Assembly (NCBI GenBank): GCA_002499455.1
Contig: DALN01000165.1
Span: forward strand, 1 to 14,048
Source: Methanoculleus sp. UBA77
GTDB taxonomy: Archaea; Halobacteriota; Methanomicrobia; Methanomicrobiales; Methanoculleaceae
Length of the DNA stretch: 14,048 nt
Reading direction: 5' to 3'
This document shows, piece after piece, positions 7,289 to 13,743 of this stretch (within the stretch, counting starts at the first letter, position 1; every line of letters begins with the position of its first letter). Position numbers and translations under genes: made by a program. The notes under the pieces are model-generated. The model had not been told where the DNA came from. It worked only from the letters and a program-made list of their open reading frames with translations, and ran no database searches.

Positions 7289-7372
7289 TGCCCGGCCGGC
7301 GGGCAACTTCAGTCCGGCATGTCCGGACCCTGCTACCGGCGCGCGGACGTGCTCCATCGGCCTGAAGCCGAT
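7289..7372 (+). other. Cluster of three consecutive hairpins
   Basis: Hairpin 1 is TGCCCG (7289-7294) with CGGGCA (7300-7305), 5-nt loop. Hairpin 2 is 7316-7325 with 7344-7353, ten pairs including two G-T wobbles, 18-nt loop. Hairpin 3 is ATCGGC (7356-7361) with GCCGAT (7367-7372), 5-nt loop. They begin about 90 nt after the regulator stop codon. They could be a 3' UTR or a small structured RNA, or chance pairing in GC-rich DNA. Confidence 0.3.
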
Positions 7373-7481
7373 ATTCGGGGATAGTGTCGGAGTATCAGGC
7401 TCCTGCAGCTGGAGGACGGATTGTATTCCCGGTCCGGAGCCCTCGAATGCCTGTTAGAGTCGATGATTGTCACAGAAAAGG

Positions 7482-7487
7482 TATAAA
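7482..7487 (+). promoter_or_regulatory. TATA box for the 7605 gene
   Basis: The sequence AGAAAAGGTATAAAGAAGG has a purine-rich BRE-like stretch followed by TATAAA. Transcription would start near 7510, giving a leader of about 95 nt that includes the hairpin at 7513-7530 and an AAAGGTG ribosome-binding site at 7589-7595. Confidence 0.5.
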
Positions 7488-7604
7488 GAAGGACAACGAC
7501 GTCTCGACTGGCGATACCCCCTACGGTATCCCGCGGGGGCCGGGGACCTCGATTGGCGCCGTGTCCCGGCTCCCGCGGCATGGTAATCAAAGGTGTATCA
7601 GGTT

Positions 7605-8006
7605 ATGAATAGTGTAAAACTGTTGACTGCTGCCCTCGTAATCCTGGCTTTCATCGCTGGAACCGGGGTAGGCTATCTCCTTCCAGCGCAGGGCGAGCCC
7701 GCCACGGCAGGGGCTGCATGCCCGGAGAGGATCACGTCGCTCGACGCATTGACCGTGGCGCTCCATGACCCGGAGGTCGTCGGGCTGCTGGGCAACAAGA
7801 GCATCGATACGATCGCATTTTCAAAGGGCTCCTATCCTGAGAGGAATGTGAACTACACCCAGGTTCTCTTTCGCCTCGGGGATCCGGACCCCGACGACCG
7901 CATGACCGCCCCGATGATCGTCGTCCAGGTCAACGAGTCATGCATGGTCTACTCCGTTTACAAGACGTACCCGTCGTATATTCCCAGGGCTCCCCCGGAG
8001 GCATAA
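7605..8006 (+). CDS. Small secreted or membrane-tethered protein of unknown function
   Basis: Not a family I recognise. The 133-residue product has a basic start and a hydrophobic segment at about 6-26, then a Pro/Ala/Gly-rich linker and a compact domain. Two cysteines (39 and 113) could form a disulfide outside the cell. Three sequons (NKS, NYT, NES) fit extracytoplasmic location. ATG 7605 has AAAGGTG 9 nt upstream; GTG 7593 is in frame but would lie within that ribosome-binding site. It follows the membrane-anchored regulator on the same strand but has its own TATA box. It has a similar layout to the 4995-5558 protein but no obvious sequence similarity to it by eye. Confidence 0.7.
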   Translation: MNSVKLLTAALVILAFIAGTGVGYLLPAQGEPATAGAACPERITSLDALTVALHDPEVVGLLGNKSIDTIAFSKGSYPERNVNYTQVLFRLGDPDPDDRMTAPMIVVQVNESCMVYSVYKTYPSYIPRAPPEA

Positions 8007-8034
8007 GACCTCTTATCAGGACGTTTCGCCGGCA

Positions 8035-8067
8035 AGCGGTGCAGGTTCCCTGCCTCCCTGCACTGCT
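8035..8067. terminator. Stem-loop between convergent 3' ends
   Basis: Bases 8035-8045 pair with 8057-8067 over 11 bp (one G-T wobble) around an 11-nt loop. It lies 28 bp after the stop of the plus-strand secreted protein and 58 bp beyond the stop of the minus-strand small gene. Archaeal termination usually depends on T-rich runs, which are absent here, so a terminator role is only a suggestion. A perfect 14-bp palindrome (GTCGCCGCGGCGAC) follows at 8104-8117. Confidence 0.35.
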
Positions 8068-8125
8068 ACGAGCCGCGAGACACTCTCTGTGTCATCGCGG
8101 GCCGTCGCCGCGGCGACCACGCCGC

Positions 8126-8257
8126 TCACCCCCCCTTCAGTTCCCCCATGACCTCCTCCAGGGTATAGACCCTCCCGGCCCTGAGGTCCTCAAGCGACCG
8201 TTCGATCTTCCGGAGTGTCTCCTCGTCGAGCGGTTCCTCATCGAAGACCGGATTCAC
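8126..8257 (-). CDS. 43-residue acidic protein, antitoxin-like C-terminus, function unknown
   Basis: A short gene coupled to the isomerase gene. GTG 8257-8255 overlaps the isomerase TGA (GTGA), and GAGGAG lies 5 nt upstream, an excellent ribosome-binding site. The product begins VNPVFDEEPLDEE and continues KIERSLEDLRAGRVYTLEE, ending in GELKGG; it is strongly charged and probably helical. The DLRAGRVYTLEEV pattern resembles the C-terminal part of RelB/VapB-style antitoxins (roughly 'ie-GrvyTleEv'). No toxin gene follows: the next 119 bp hold only hairpins. It may therefore be an orphan antitoxin, a remnant, or a small partner of the isomerase. The coding call is good; the family call is weak. 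Confidence 0.65.
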   Translation of the reverse strand: MNPVFDEEPLDEETLRKIERSLEDLRAGRVYTLEEVMGELKGG

Positions 8258-9183
8258 CGCAGCTCCTCGATCTTCCACCCGAGATAATCCCGTATCACCG
8301 TGAACGCGAGCCCCGGCGGGATCACCCCCTGCTCGGTGACGATCAGGTCGACATACTCCGCCGGCGTCACGTCGAAGGCCGGGTTCCGGACCCGGACGAA
8401 CGGAAGTTTCTCCGCCACCTCACGGGGGAGCACTTCATAGGGGTCCCGCTCCTCGATCTCGATCAGTTCCCCGAGGATCGTCCTTGGAGCAAACTTATAG
8501 GTCTCGGCCGCGACGATGACGTTCGTCCGGGCCTCGTGGGCCGAGTGCGCAATCTGGGCCGTCCCGATCTTGTTCACCACCGCCCCGTTCACCGCGATCG
8601 CGTCGGCGCCGACGACGACCAGATCGACGTCGTTGATGAAGTAGCGGACGGCGGAGTCGACGATGTAGTTCGTCTTGATCCCGGCGTCGTTCAAGGTCCG
8701 GATCGTGACGAGGCCCTGGCCCCTCGGCCGGACCTCCGTCGCGTAGACCTCAATCTCCTTGCCCTGCCGGTGTGCCTCGAGGATGCACGAGAGCGCCGCC
8801 TCGGAGTTGCAGTGGGTCATGAGGACGTCGCCGTCGGAGATGTGGCGGGCCCCGATCGCCGCTATCCTTCCTATCGCGTGCTCTGACTCCTCCACGAACT
8901 CCGCCGCCCGGCGGATGATCGCAGCCTTCCCGGCCTCGACGGACTCAAACGAGTCGAGCGCCCGCATCACGGAGCGCACGGCGTTCGGGAGCGAAACAGC
9001 CGTCGGCCGGGTCCCGATGAGCGTATCGGCCGCCTTCCCCATCTCACGCCGGAAGACATCGGGGTCGGATGTATCGAGGCTACGGGCGTGATCGGCCAGT
9101 GCGAGGGCTGCCGCCCGGGCGATTCTCCCGGCGCCCCGGATCTCCATACTCTTTATGCTTTCTGCCGTCTCACTCAGTACCAT
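8254..9183 (-). CDS. Ribose-1,5-bisphosphate isomerase
   Basis: Member of the eIF2B-alpha-like isomerase family, converting ribose 1,5-bisphosphate to ribulose 1,5-bisphosphate. In the archaeal AMP pathway this feeds form III RuBisCO after AMP phosphorylase. The 309-residue product has the GTRPTAVSLPNAV substrate-binding segment, the proposed catalytic cysteine in THCNSEA (Cys125) and the catalytic aspartate in VVGADAI (Asp194), followed by NKIGT. ATG 9183 is preceded by GGAGAG about 4 nt upstream. Extension to an earlier in-frame ATG at about 9300 would add low-complexity residues unlike the family. Neither AMP phosphorylase nor RuBisCO is in this window. The related 5-methylthioribose-1-phosphate isomerases and eIF2B-like proteins are the alternatives, but the signature favours the ribose-1,5-bisphosphate enzyme. 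Confidence 0.9.
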   Translation of the reverse strand: MVLSETAESIKSMEIRGAGRIARAAALALADHARSLDTSDPDVFRREMGKAADTLIGTRPTAVSLPNAVRSVMRALDSFESVEAGKAAIIRRAAEFVEESEHAIGRIAAIGARHISDGDVLMTHCNSEAALSCILEAHRQGKEIEVYATEVRPRGQGLVTIRTLNDAGIKTNYIVDSAVRYFINDVDLVVVGADAIAVNGAVVNKIGTAQIAHSAHEARTNVIVAAETYKFAPRTILGELIEIEERDPYEVLPREVAEKLPFVRVRNPAFDVTPAEYVDLIVTEQGVIPPGLAFTVIRDYLGWKIEELR

Positions 9184-9239
9184 AACTCTCCATTGAAGAG
9201 ACGACCAGAGACTACATAGACCTGTTGGCGTGGGCGTGA
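9184..9239. promoter_or_regulatory. Divergent promoter between isomerase and HAD genes
   Basis: Fifty-six bases separate the two ATGs. A weak TATA-like ACTACATAGA (9211-9220) sits about 25 bp before the HAD ATG and, read on the other strand (TCTATGTAGT), about 25-30 bp before the isomerase start. It may serve both directions. No other clear element was seen. Confidence 0.35.
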
Positions 9240-10082
9240 ATGTCGGTTGCCGTTGTTTTTGACAGTGCGGGTACGCTCCTCCGGACCTACCGCGTAGCAC
9301 GGGACATCCTTCACGAAGAGATGCTGATCGAGATCGAGACCACGACCCTCACCTTCGGCGACGAGGCGAGGGTCCTCGTCGTCCTCCACCTCCACTCCCG
9401 CGACGTCATCGAGGCCCCCCCCGACCGGCTCCTCTCGAAGTTCCTCCTCGAACAGTCGGCCGGTTTCGGGGTCGCCTGCTCCCGGCGGGTCATCCCCGCC
9501 GAGGAGGCCGGTGCCCTTCTCTACTCCGAAGAGCATGCCCGCATCAGCGATCTGCAGGCCTGCATCCGGGAGGTCTGGCGGTGCTGCAAGAGGGAGTCGA
9601 TCGTCACCATGAACAGCGGCGTGATCCTGAACATGGACCTTGCCCGCATCGAGTTCGCGGTGACGACCGGGGGACGGCCGTTCGACGGCGCACGGGAGGC
9701 CATCAGCGAACTGCACCGGATGGGGGTCCCTGCATACATCGCCTCCGGGGACCGGGTCGCAAAGCTCGAGCGGATGGGCGACTATCTCGGCATCCCCCGC
9801 GAACGGGTCTACGGTGTCGCGACCCCCTCGATGAAGGCCCGGATCGTCGAGGACCTCAAGGAGCAGTACGACAACGTCGTCATGGTCGGGGACGCCATCA
9901 ACGATCTCAACGCCTTCAGGAAGGCGGATCTCGCGGTACTGACCGAGCAGCAGTCCGATAAGAAACCCGAGATCCTCTACACCAGTGTCGACCGCGTGAT
10001 CCGGAATGTCAGCGAGGTGCCCGGCATCGTGGCAGAACTTCTCAAAGGCACAACGGCATCCGGAAAAGATGCAACAATATAA
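9240..10082 (+). CDS. Soluble P-type-ATPase-like HAD protein (MJ0968-like)
   Basis: A 280-residue cytosolic haloacid-dehalogenase-superfamily protein. It begins SVAVVFDSAGTL, with nucleophile Asp8. The second acid of the usual HAD phosphatase DxD is Ala10, as in P-type ATPases (DKTGT). Further P-type-like motifs are IASGDR (Asp171, matching TGD), Lys199 in MKARIVEDLK, and MVGDAINDLNAF (215-226, with Asp218 and Asp222). There are no membrane spans. The layout, including an insert resembling a small nucleotide-binding domain, matches the Methanocaldococcus MJ0968 soluble P-type-ATPase-like protein, reported to have ATPase or phosphatase activity; its physiological role is unresolved. ATG 9240 has no strong ribosome-binding site, so the mRNA may be leaderless. 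Its stop codon is inside the presumed atwA TATA box 48 bp before atwA. Confidence 0.87.
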   Translation: MSVAVVFDSAGTLLRTYRVARDILHEEMLIEIETTTLTFGDEARVLVVLHLHSRDVIEAPPDRLLSKFLLEQSAGFGVACSRRVIPAEEAGALLYSEEHARISDLQACIREVWRCCKRESIVTMNSGVILNMDLARIEFAVTTGGRPFDGAREAISELHRMGVPAYIASGDRVAKLERMGDYLGIPRERVYGVATPSMKARIVEDLKEQYDNVVMVGDAINDLNAFRKADLAVLTEQQSDKKPEILYTSVDRVIRNVSEVPGIVAELLKGTTASGKDATI

Positions 10083-10129
10083 ACCCTAATATGATACCAC
10101 GAGAAGACTAGTTTAGCGAGGAGCTCAAT
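10077..10129 (+). promoter_or_regulatory. Promoter and ribosome-binding site of the atwA-mmp operon
   Basis: AATATAAAC (about 10076-10084) is a good archaeal TATA box overlapping the upstream stop codon TAA. Start of transcription is expected near 10105. GAGGAG at 10118-10123 lies 6 nt before the atwA ATG. Confidence 0.55.
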
Positions 10130-11743
10130 ATGACCCCACTTATCACGGTGAAGGACCTCTGTATGGAGTTCAACGGGAACGTTGTACTCAAAGGCATCAA
10201 TTTTGAGGTGGCAGAGGGAGAGACTGTCGGCATTATCGGACGAAGCGGGGCCGGCAAGACTGTTCTTATGCACCTCATGCGGGGTGTGGACCAGCCCCCG
10301 ACACGGGGGGCGATCATCTACCATGTCACCGCCTGCGATGCCTGCGGCTATATCGGCGTTCCGAGCGAGGCAGGGAAGCCGTGCCCTGTCTGCGGCGGCG
10401 AACTCAAACCCGTGGACGTCGATTTCTGGGCGGAAGAGAGCGCGGCGATGAAACGGCGGATCATGCGCAGGACCGCCATCATGTTCCAGCGGACGTTCGC
10501 CCTCTACGGCGACGACCGGGTGATCGAGAACGTTCTGCGGGCGCTCGACGATATCAACTATCCGGCGGAGAGGGCGGTCAGCAGGGCCGCGGACCTCATC
10601 GACCAGGTCCGGCTCTCCCACCGGATGATGCACATCGCCCGCGACCTCTCCGGCGGCGAGAAGCAGCGCGTGGTGCTCGCCCGCCAGCTCGCGAAGAACC
10701 CGTTCATGCTCTATGCGGACGAACCGACCGGGACGCTCGACCCGGAGACCGCCACCCTCGTCCACCGGATGCTCATCGAGAGCGCCGAGAAGAACGATAT
10801 GGCGATGGTGATCACATCCCATTTCTCGAACGTCATCAAGGACGTCGTCGACCGGGCCATCCTCCTTGAGAACGGGGAGATCAAGGAGATCGGAGCCCCC
10901 GACGCGATCATCGGCCGGTTCATGGAGAACTACAGCGACGTCGAGCAGCACGAGGTCGCGGATGTCGGCGAGAAGATCCTGGTCGGGCGGGACGTCGTCA
11001 AGCGCTACCTCTCGGTCGACCGGGGCGTCGTCCGGGCGGTCAACGGCGTCTCGTTCGAGGTCGGCGAGAAGGAGATCTTCGGGATCATCGGCAAGAGCGG
11101 TGCGGGGAAGACGACGCTCTCCCGGATCATATCCGGGATCCTCGAGCCCACCAGCGGCGAGATGAACATCCGGATCGGCGACGACTGGATCGATATGACC
11201 AAACCCGGCATCGAGAACCGGGGGCGTGCGAAGGGCTACATCGGCCTCCTCCACCAGGAGTACGACCTCTACCCCCACAGGACGGTGCTCGACAACCTCA
11301 CCGACGCCATCGGCCTTGAGTTCCCCAAAGAACTCGCGATGAGGAAGGCGATCATCACCCTCGGCATGGCCGGGTTCACCCCCGAGAAGAGCAAAGAGAT
11401 CCTGGACCGCTACCCCACGCAACTCTCCGAGGGTGAGAAGCACCGCGTGGCGCTTGCCCAGGTCCTCATCCGCGAGCCCCTGCTGGTCGTCCTCGACGAG
11501 CCGACCGGGACGATGGACCCGATCACGAAGATCGACGTGAAACACTCCATCCTTCATGCCCGCGAGGAGATGGACGAGACATTTATCGTGGTTTCGCACG
11601 ACATGGAATTTGTGCGGGATATCTGCGACCGGGTTGCCCTCATGCGGGGAGGCAAGATCATCAAGATGGGACCGACGGAGGAGGTGCTTGCCCACCTCAC
11701 CGAGGACGAGCGAAAGGTGATGGGAGCGGGCGGCGCCTCCTGA
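10130..11743 (+). CDS. atwA: Methyl-coenzyme M reductase activation protein, component A2
   Basis: AtwA (component A2) is a soluble tandem ABC ATPase that supplies the ATP-dependent step in reductive activation of methyl-coenzyme M reductase, whose nickel in F430 must be reduced to Ni(I). The 537-residue product has two nucleotide-binding domains. The first has Walker A GRSGAGKT (37-44) and signature LSGGEKQR (173-180). The second has Walker A GKSGAGKT (321-328) and signature LSEGEKHR (432-439). Both have DEPTGT Walker B regions. A zinc-ribbon-like insert (Cys69, Cys72, Cys85, Cys88) lies between the first Walker A and the Q-loop and is diagnostic for this family against ordinary ABC transporters. 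No membrane segments. It heads a tight run with mmp3, mmp6 and mmp5. Confidence 0.95.
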   Translation: MTPLITVKDLCMEFNGNVVLKGINFEVAEGETVGIIGRSGAGKTVLMHLMRGVDQPPTRGAIIYHVTACDACGYIGVPSEAGKPCPVCGGELKPVDVDFWAEESAAMKRRIMRRTAIMFQRTFALYGDDRVIENVLRALDDINYPAERAVSRAADLIDQVRLSHRMMHIARDLSGGEKQRVVLARQLAKNPFMLYADEPTGTLDPETATLVHRMLIESAEKNDMAMVITSHFSNVIKDVVDRAILLENGEIKEIGAPDAIIGRFMENYSDVEQHEVADVGEKILVGRDVVKRYLSVDRGVVRAVNGVSFEVGEKEIFGIIGKSGAGKTTLSRIISGILEPTSGEMNIRIGDDWIDMTKPGIENRGRAKGYIGLLHQEYDLYPHRTVLDNLTDAIGLEFPKELAMRKAIITLGMAGFTPEKSKEILDRYPTQLSEGEKHRVALAQVLIREPLLVVLDEPTGTMDPITKIDVKHSILHAREEMDETFIVVSHDMEFVRDICDRVALMRGGKIIKMGPTEEVLAHLTEDERKVMGAGGAS

Positions 11744-11751
11744 GGTGAATG

Positions 11752-13278
11752 ATGGAGATCCACCTGGACGGAAAGCGCGTACAAGTTCCGGCGGGTTCCC
11801 GGCTCGGGGATCTCCTCCCGGAGTGGGACTTCCGGTACAGCGTTGCCGTCATCCGCCCGGCACTCGAGGAGGATGCGGCCGAATCGCAGGAGATCAGGTT
11901 CGTCACCACTGTCGGCGATATCGTCGTCGAGATGGCGGATCCGGCGTTTGCCGCGAGACTTCTCTCTCCCGGGCTTGCCGAAGACCTCCGCCTCCACTGG
12001 CAGGACCGCTACGCCGCGGCCCTCGGCCCGTTTGAGTCAGGTATCCGGCCGGCACGAAGACCCGGCCGGTACGAGCGCGGCGATGTCGTCCTCGGCTGCG
12101 GGGGCTACGACCCGTCGAAGTCCTACGTGATCTTTGTTCGGATGCGCCATTCCGCCGACTACGGCGCCCCGGAAGACGGCGGCATCATCGGCAGGGTCGT
12201 CACCGGCCGGGGGCTGCTCGACCGTCTTGCCGAGGGCGACCACGTCACCGGGATCGAGCGGATACTCCGGCGTGCCGACCGGGCGCACGCGATCATCACC
12301 CGCGACGCGGAGATGCCGCTCGAGGACGGGATGCAGGTCATCTCCTACGTGGAGGCGGAGGTCCAGGGCGCCGGGCAGGACCATATCGATACCGCGACCG
12401 CCCGGAGCGTCGAGCACTTCCTCCTCTCCGTGCAGACCGGCCGGTTCCGGACGGACCGCTCGAGCAGCACGTATATCGCGGACGGGCACCTGGTCCCGAC
12501 GAAGGTCCCTCTTGAGTTCTCCGGTCCCCGGCTCGAAGGGGCGATCACGGTCAGGACCGCCGGGAAGTCGGCGGGCGCCGTCTACATCTACACGCAGGGG
12601 GTCTCGGCGAGCCCGGCGCATACCGTCGTCGGCAGGGTCGTCCACGGGCTTGAACTCGTCCGGTTTGCCGGCGACGGCGATCTCCTCGCCATCCGGGCGA
12701 AGCCGGAGCAGTTCGACCTGGTCGGTCTCAGCCTTGCGGAGGCGAAGGAGGTCGCCGCCCGGCGCGGGATCGCCCTCACGGCAGACGAGGGCGAAGGCGA
12801 CCGGATGGTGGTCGCCCAGACCCCGGCGACGACGCTCGAGGTGCTCGCCGCCGGAACGGTCCGGGTTGCCACCGAACCGCTGGAGAGCGTCGTCAGCATC
12901 ACCCTCGACGAGGCTGCCGCGCCCCGGTCTGTCACGCTCTTCCGCGAGGTGACCGGGCTCAAGCACCACGCCGTCGGGAAGATGCCGCTCGTCTTCACGT
13001 TCGAGGACGTCTTCCTCTTCAAGCCGAAGATCGCGAAGGGCATCGGGATCATCCCGGAGAACACCCCGACGGGAGAGGTGCCGGCCTACACCCTTGCGAT
13101 GACGAACGATTCACGGCGGGGCGCCGGCATGGTCGGTATCCGCACGACCCCGAACGCCGAGTTCGGCCCGACCTCCGAGCCCCTGACCGGGACGAACGTC
13201 ATCGGGAAGGTGCTCGATGCCGGGAGCCTTGCCACGATGCGCGAAGGGGCGACGGTGTATATACGGGAGGTGAAGTGA
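11752..13278 (+). CDS. Methanogenesis marker protein 3
   Basis: Mmp3 is found almost only in organisms with methyl-coenzyme M reductase and, as I recall, co-purifies with the reductase activation complex containing component A2, McrC, Mmp7 and Mmp17. The 508-residue product begins with a small ubiquitin-like fold pattern (MEIHLDGKRVQVPAG). It has a middle part resembling cyclophilin-type peptidyl-prolyl isomerase folds, and a C-terminal KIAKGIGIIPENTPTGEVPAYTLAMTND segment typical of this family. I take the second of two adjacent ATGs (11752) because GAGGTG at 11742-11747 is then 4 nt upstream, not directly adjacent. The gene follows the atwA stop by 8 bp. Its stop overlaps the mmp6 start. 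Confidence 0.93.
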   Translation: MEIHLDGKRVQVPAGSRLGDLLPEWDFRYSVAVIRPALEEDAAESQEIRFVTTVGDIVVEMADPAFAARLLSPGLAEDLRLHWQDRYAAALGPFESGIRPARRPGRYERGDVVLGCGGYDPSKSYVIFVRMRHSADYGAPEDGGIIGRVVTGRGLLDRLAEGDHVTGIERILRRADRAHAIITRDAEMPLEDGMQVISYVEAEVQGAGQDHIDTATARSVEHFLLSVQTGRFRTDRSSSTYIADGHLVPTKVPLEFSGPRLEGAITVRTAGKSAGAVYIYTQGVSASPAHTVVGRVVHGLELVRFAGDGDLLAIRAKPEQFDLVGLSLAEAKEVAARRGIALTADEGEGDRMVVAQTPATTLEVLAAGTVRVATEPLESVVSITLDEAAAPRSVTLFREVTGLKHHAVGKMPLVFTFEDVFLFKPKIAKGIGIIPENTPTGEVPAYTLAMTNDSRRGAGMVGIRTTPNAEFGPTSEPLTGTNVIGKVLDAGSLATMREGATVYIREVK

Positions 13279-13739
13279 TGGCTGATTATGTTCCGAAATA
13301 CGTCGGCACGGTGACCAAATACGTCTTTGTGGAGTCGCCGACGATGACCCCCGGCGAGCTCGCGCTCAGGGCATACGAGGCGTCCGAGGGCGTCCTGATC
13401 AAGGAGACCTGTTTCGGGCTCCAGGTGACGGGCGAACCGGAGGCCGTCGACCGCCTCATCGAGGAGATCCGCGGGTTCGACCCCAACCACGTCTTCGTCA
13501 AGGACCGCGGGTTCCCGCCCGGCGACCCGAGACGGTGCCGGGCGAACCTCGGCGGGGCGCGGCCGGGCTACCTCGGCCACGAGCGCGAGTTCCGCATCCT
13601 CCGCTACATCACCCGCGGCCTTGAGGAGCTCGACCGGCGGGGGGAGGAAGCAAAAGAGCAAACACCGCCCGCGACCGCGAAGAGACCGTTACTCGATATC
13701 AAACGACTGCAAGAACTGATAGAGACAGAGGAGTCCTGA
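13278..13739 (+). CDS. Methanogenesis marker protein 6
   Basis: Mmp6 is a small protein restricted to methanogens, of unknown biochemical role. It is genetically linked to mmp3 and mmp5 and inferred to help reductase maturation. The 153-residue product starts ADYVPKYVGTVTKYVFVESPTMTPGELA and includes the GFDPNHVFVKDRGFPPGDPRRCRA segment. Its C-terminal tail is charged and probably flexible (about 118-153). ATG 13278 overlaps the mmp3 TGA (TGATG), with GGGAGGTGA (13265-13273) as a strong ribosome-binding site. A GTG at 13275 is in frame but is placed too close to that site. Confidence 0.92.
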   Translation: MADYVPKYVGTVTKYVFVESPTMTPGELALRAYEASEGVLIKETCFGLQVTGEPEAVDRLIEEIRGFDPNHVFVKDRGFPPGDPRRCRANLGGARPGYLGHEREFRILRYITRGLEELDRRGEEAKEQTPPATAKRPLLDIKRLQELIETEES

Positions 13740-13743
13740 ACAA

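Larger units (their letters stand above)
7198..7604. other. Spacer between regulator and small secreted protein
   Basis: No supported gene. Open frames on both strands lack ribosome-binding sites and protein-like composition. It contains a three-hairpin cluster (7289-7372), a TATA box (7482-7487) and, in the presumed leader of the next gene, a small hairpin (GATACC 7513-7518 with GGTATC 7525-7530). Confidence 0.6.

Noticed and set aside
7194..7457. 87-codon plus-strand frame after the regulator
   Set aside because: No ribosome-binding site, cysteine/arginine-rich random-looking composition, and it spans the three-hairpin cluster.
9184..9300. N-terminal extension of the isomerase to an earlier in-frame ATG
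   Set aside because: The added residues do not look like the family, and ATG 9183 has a good GGAGAG ribosome-binding site; the extension would also overlap the divergent HAD gene.
9977..11695. 572-codon minus-strand open frame
   Set aside because: Antisense to atwA and the end of the HAD gene. The Asp/His/Arg-rich composition with no motif is the usual artefact of GC-rich coding DNA.
10130..11743. AtwA as an ordinary ABC transporter ATPase
   Set aside because: The tandem arrangement with a four-cysteine insert, no permease nearby and adjacency to mmp3, mmp6 and mmp5 identify component A2.
12037..12969. 310-codon minus-strand open frame
   Set aside because: Antisense shadow of mmp3.
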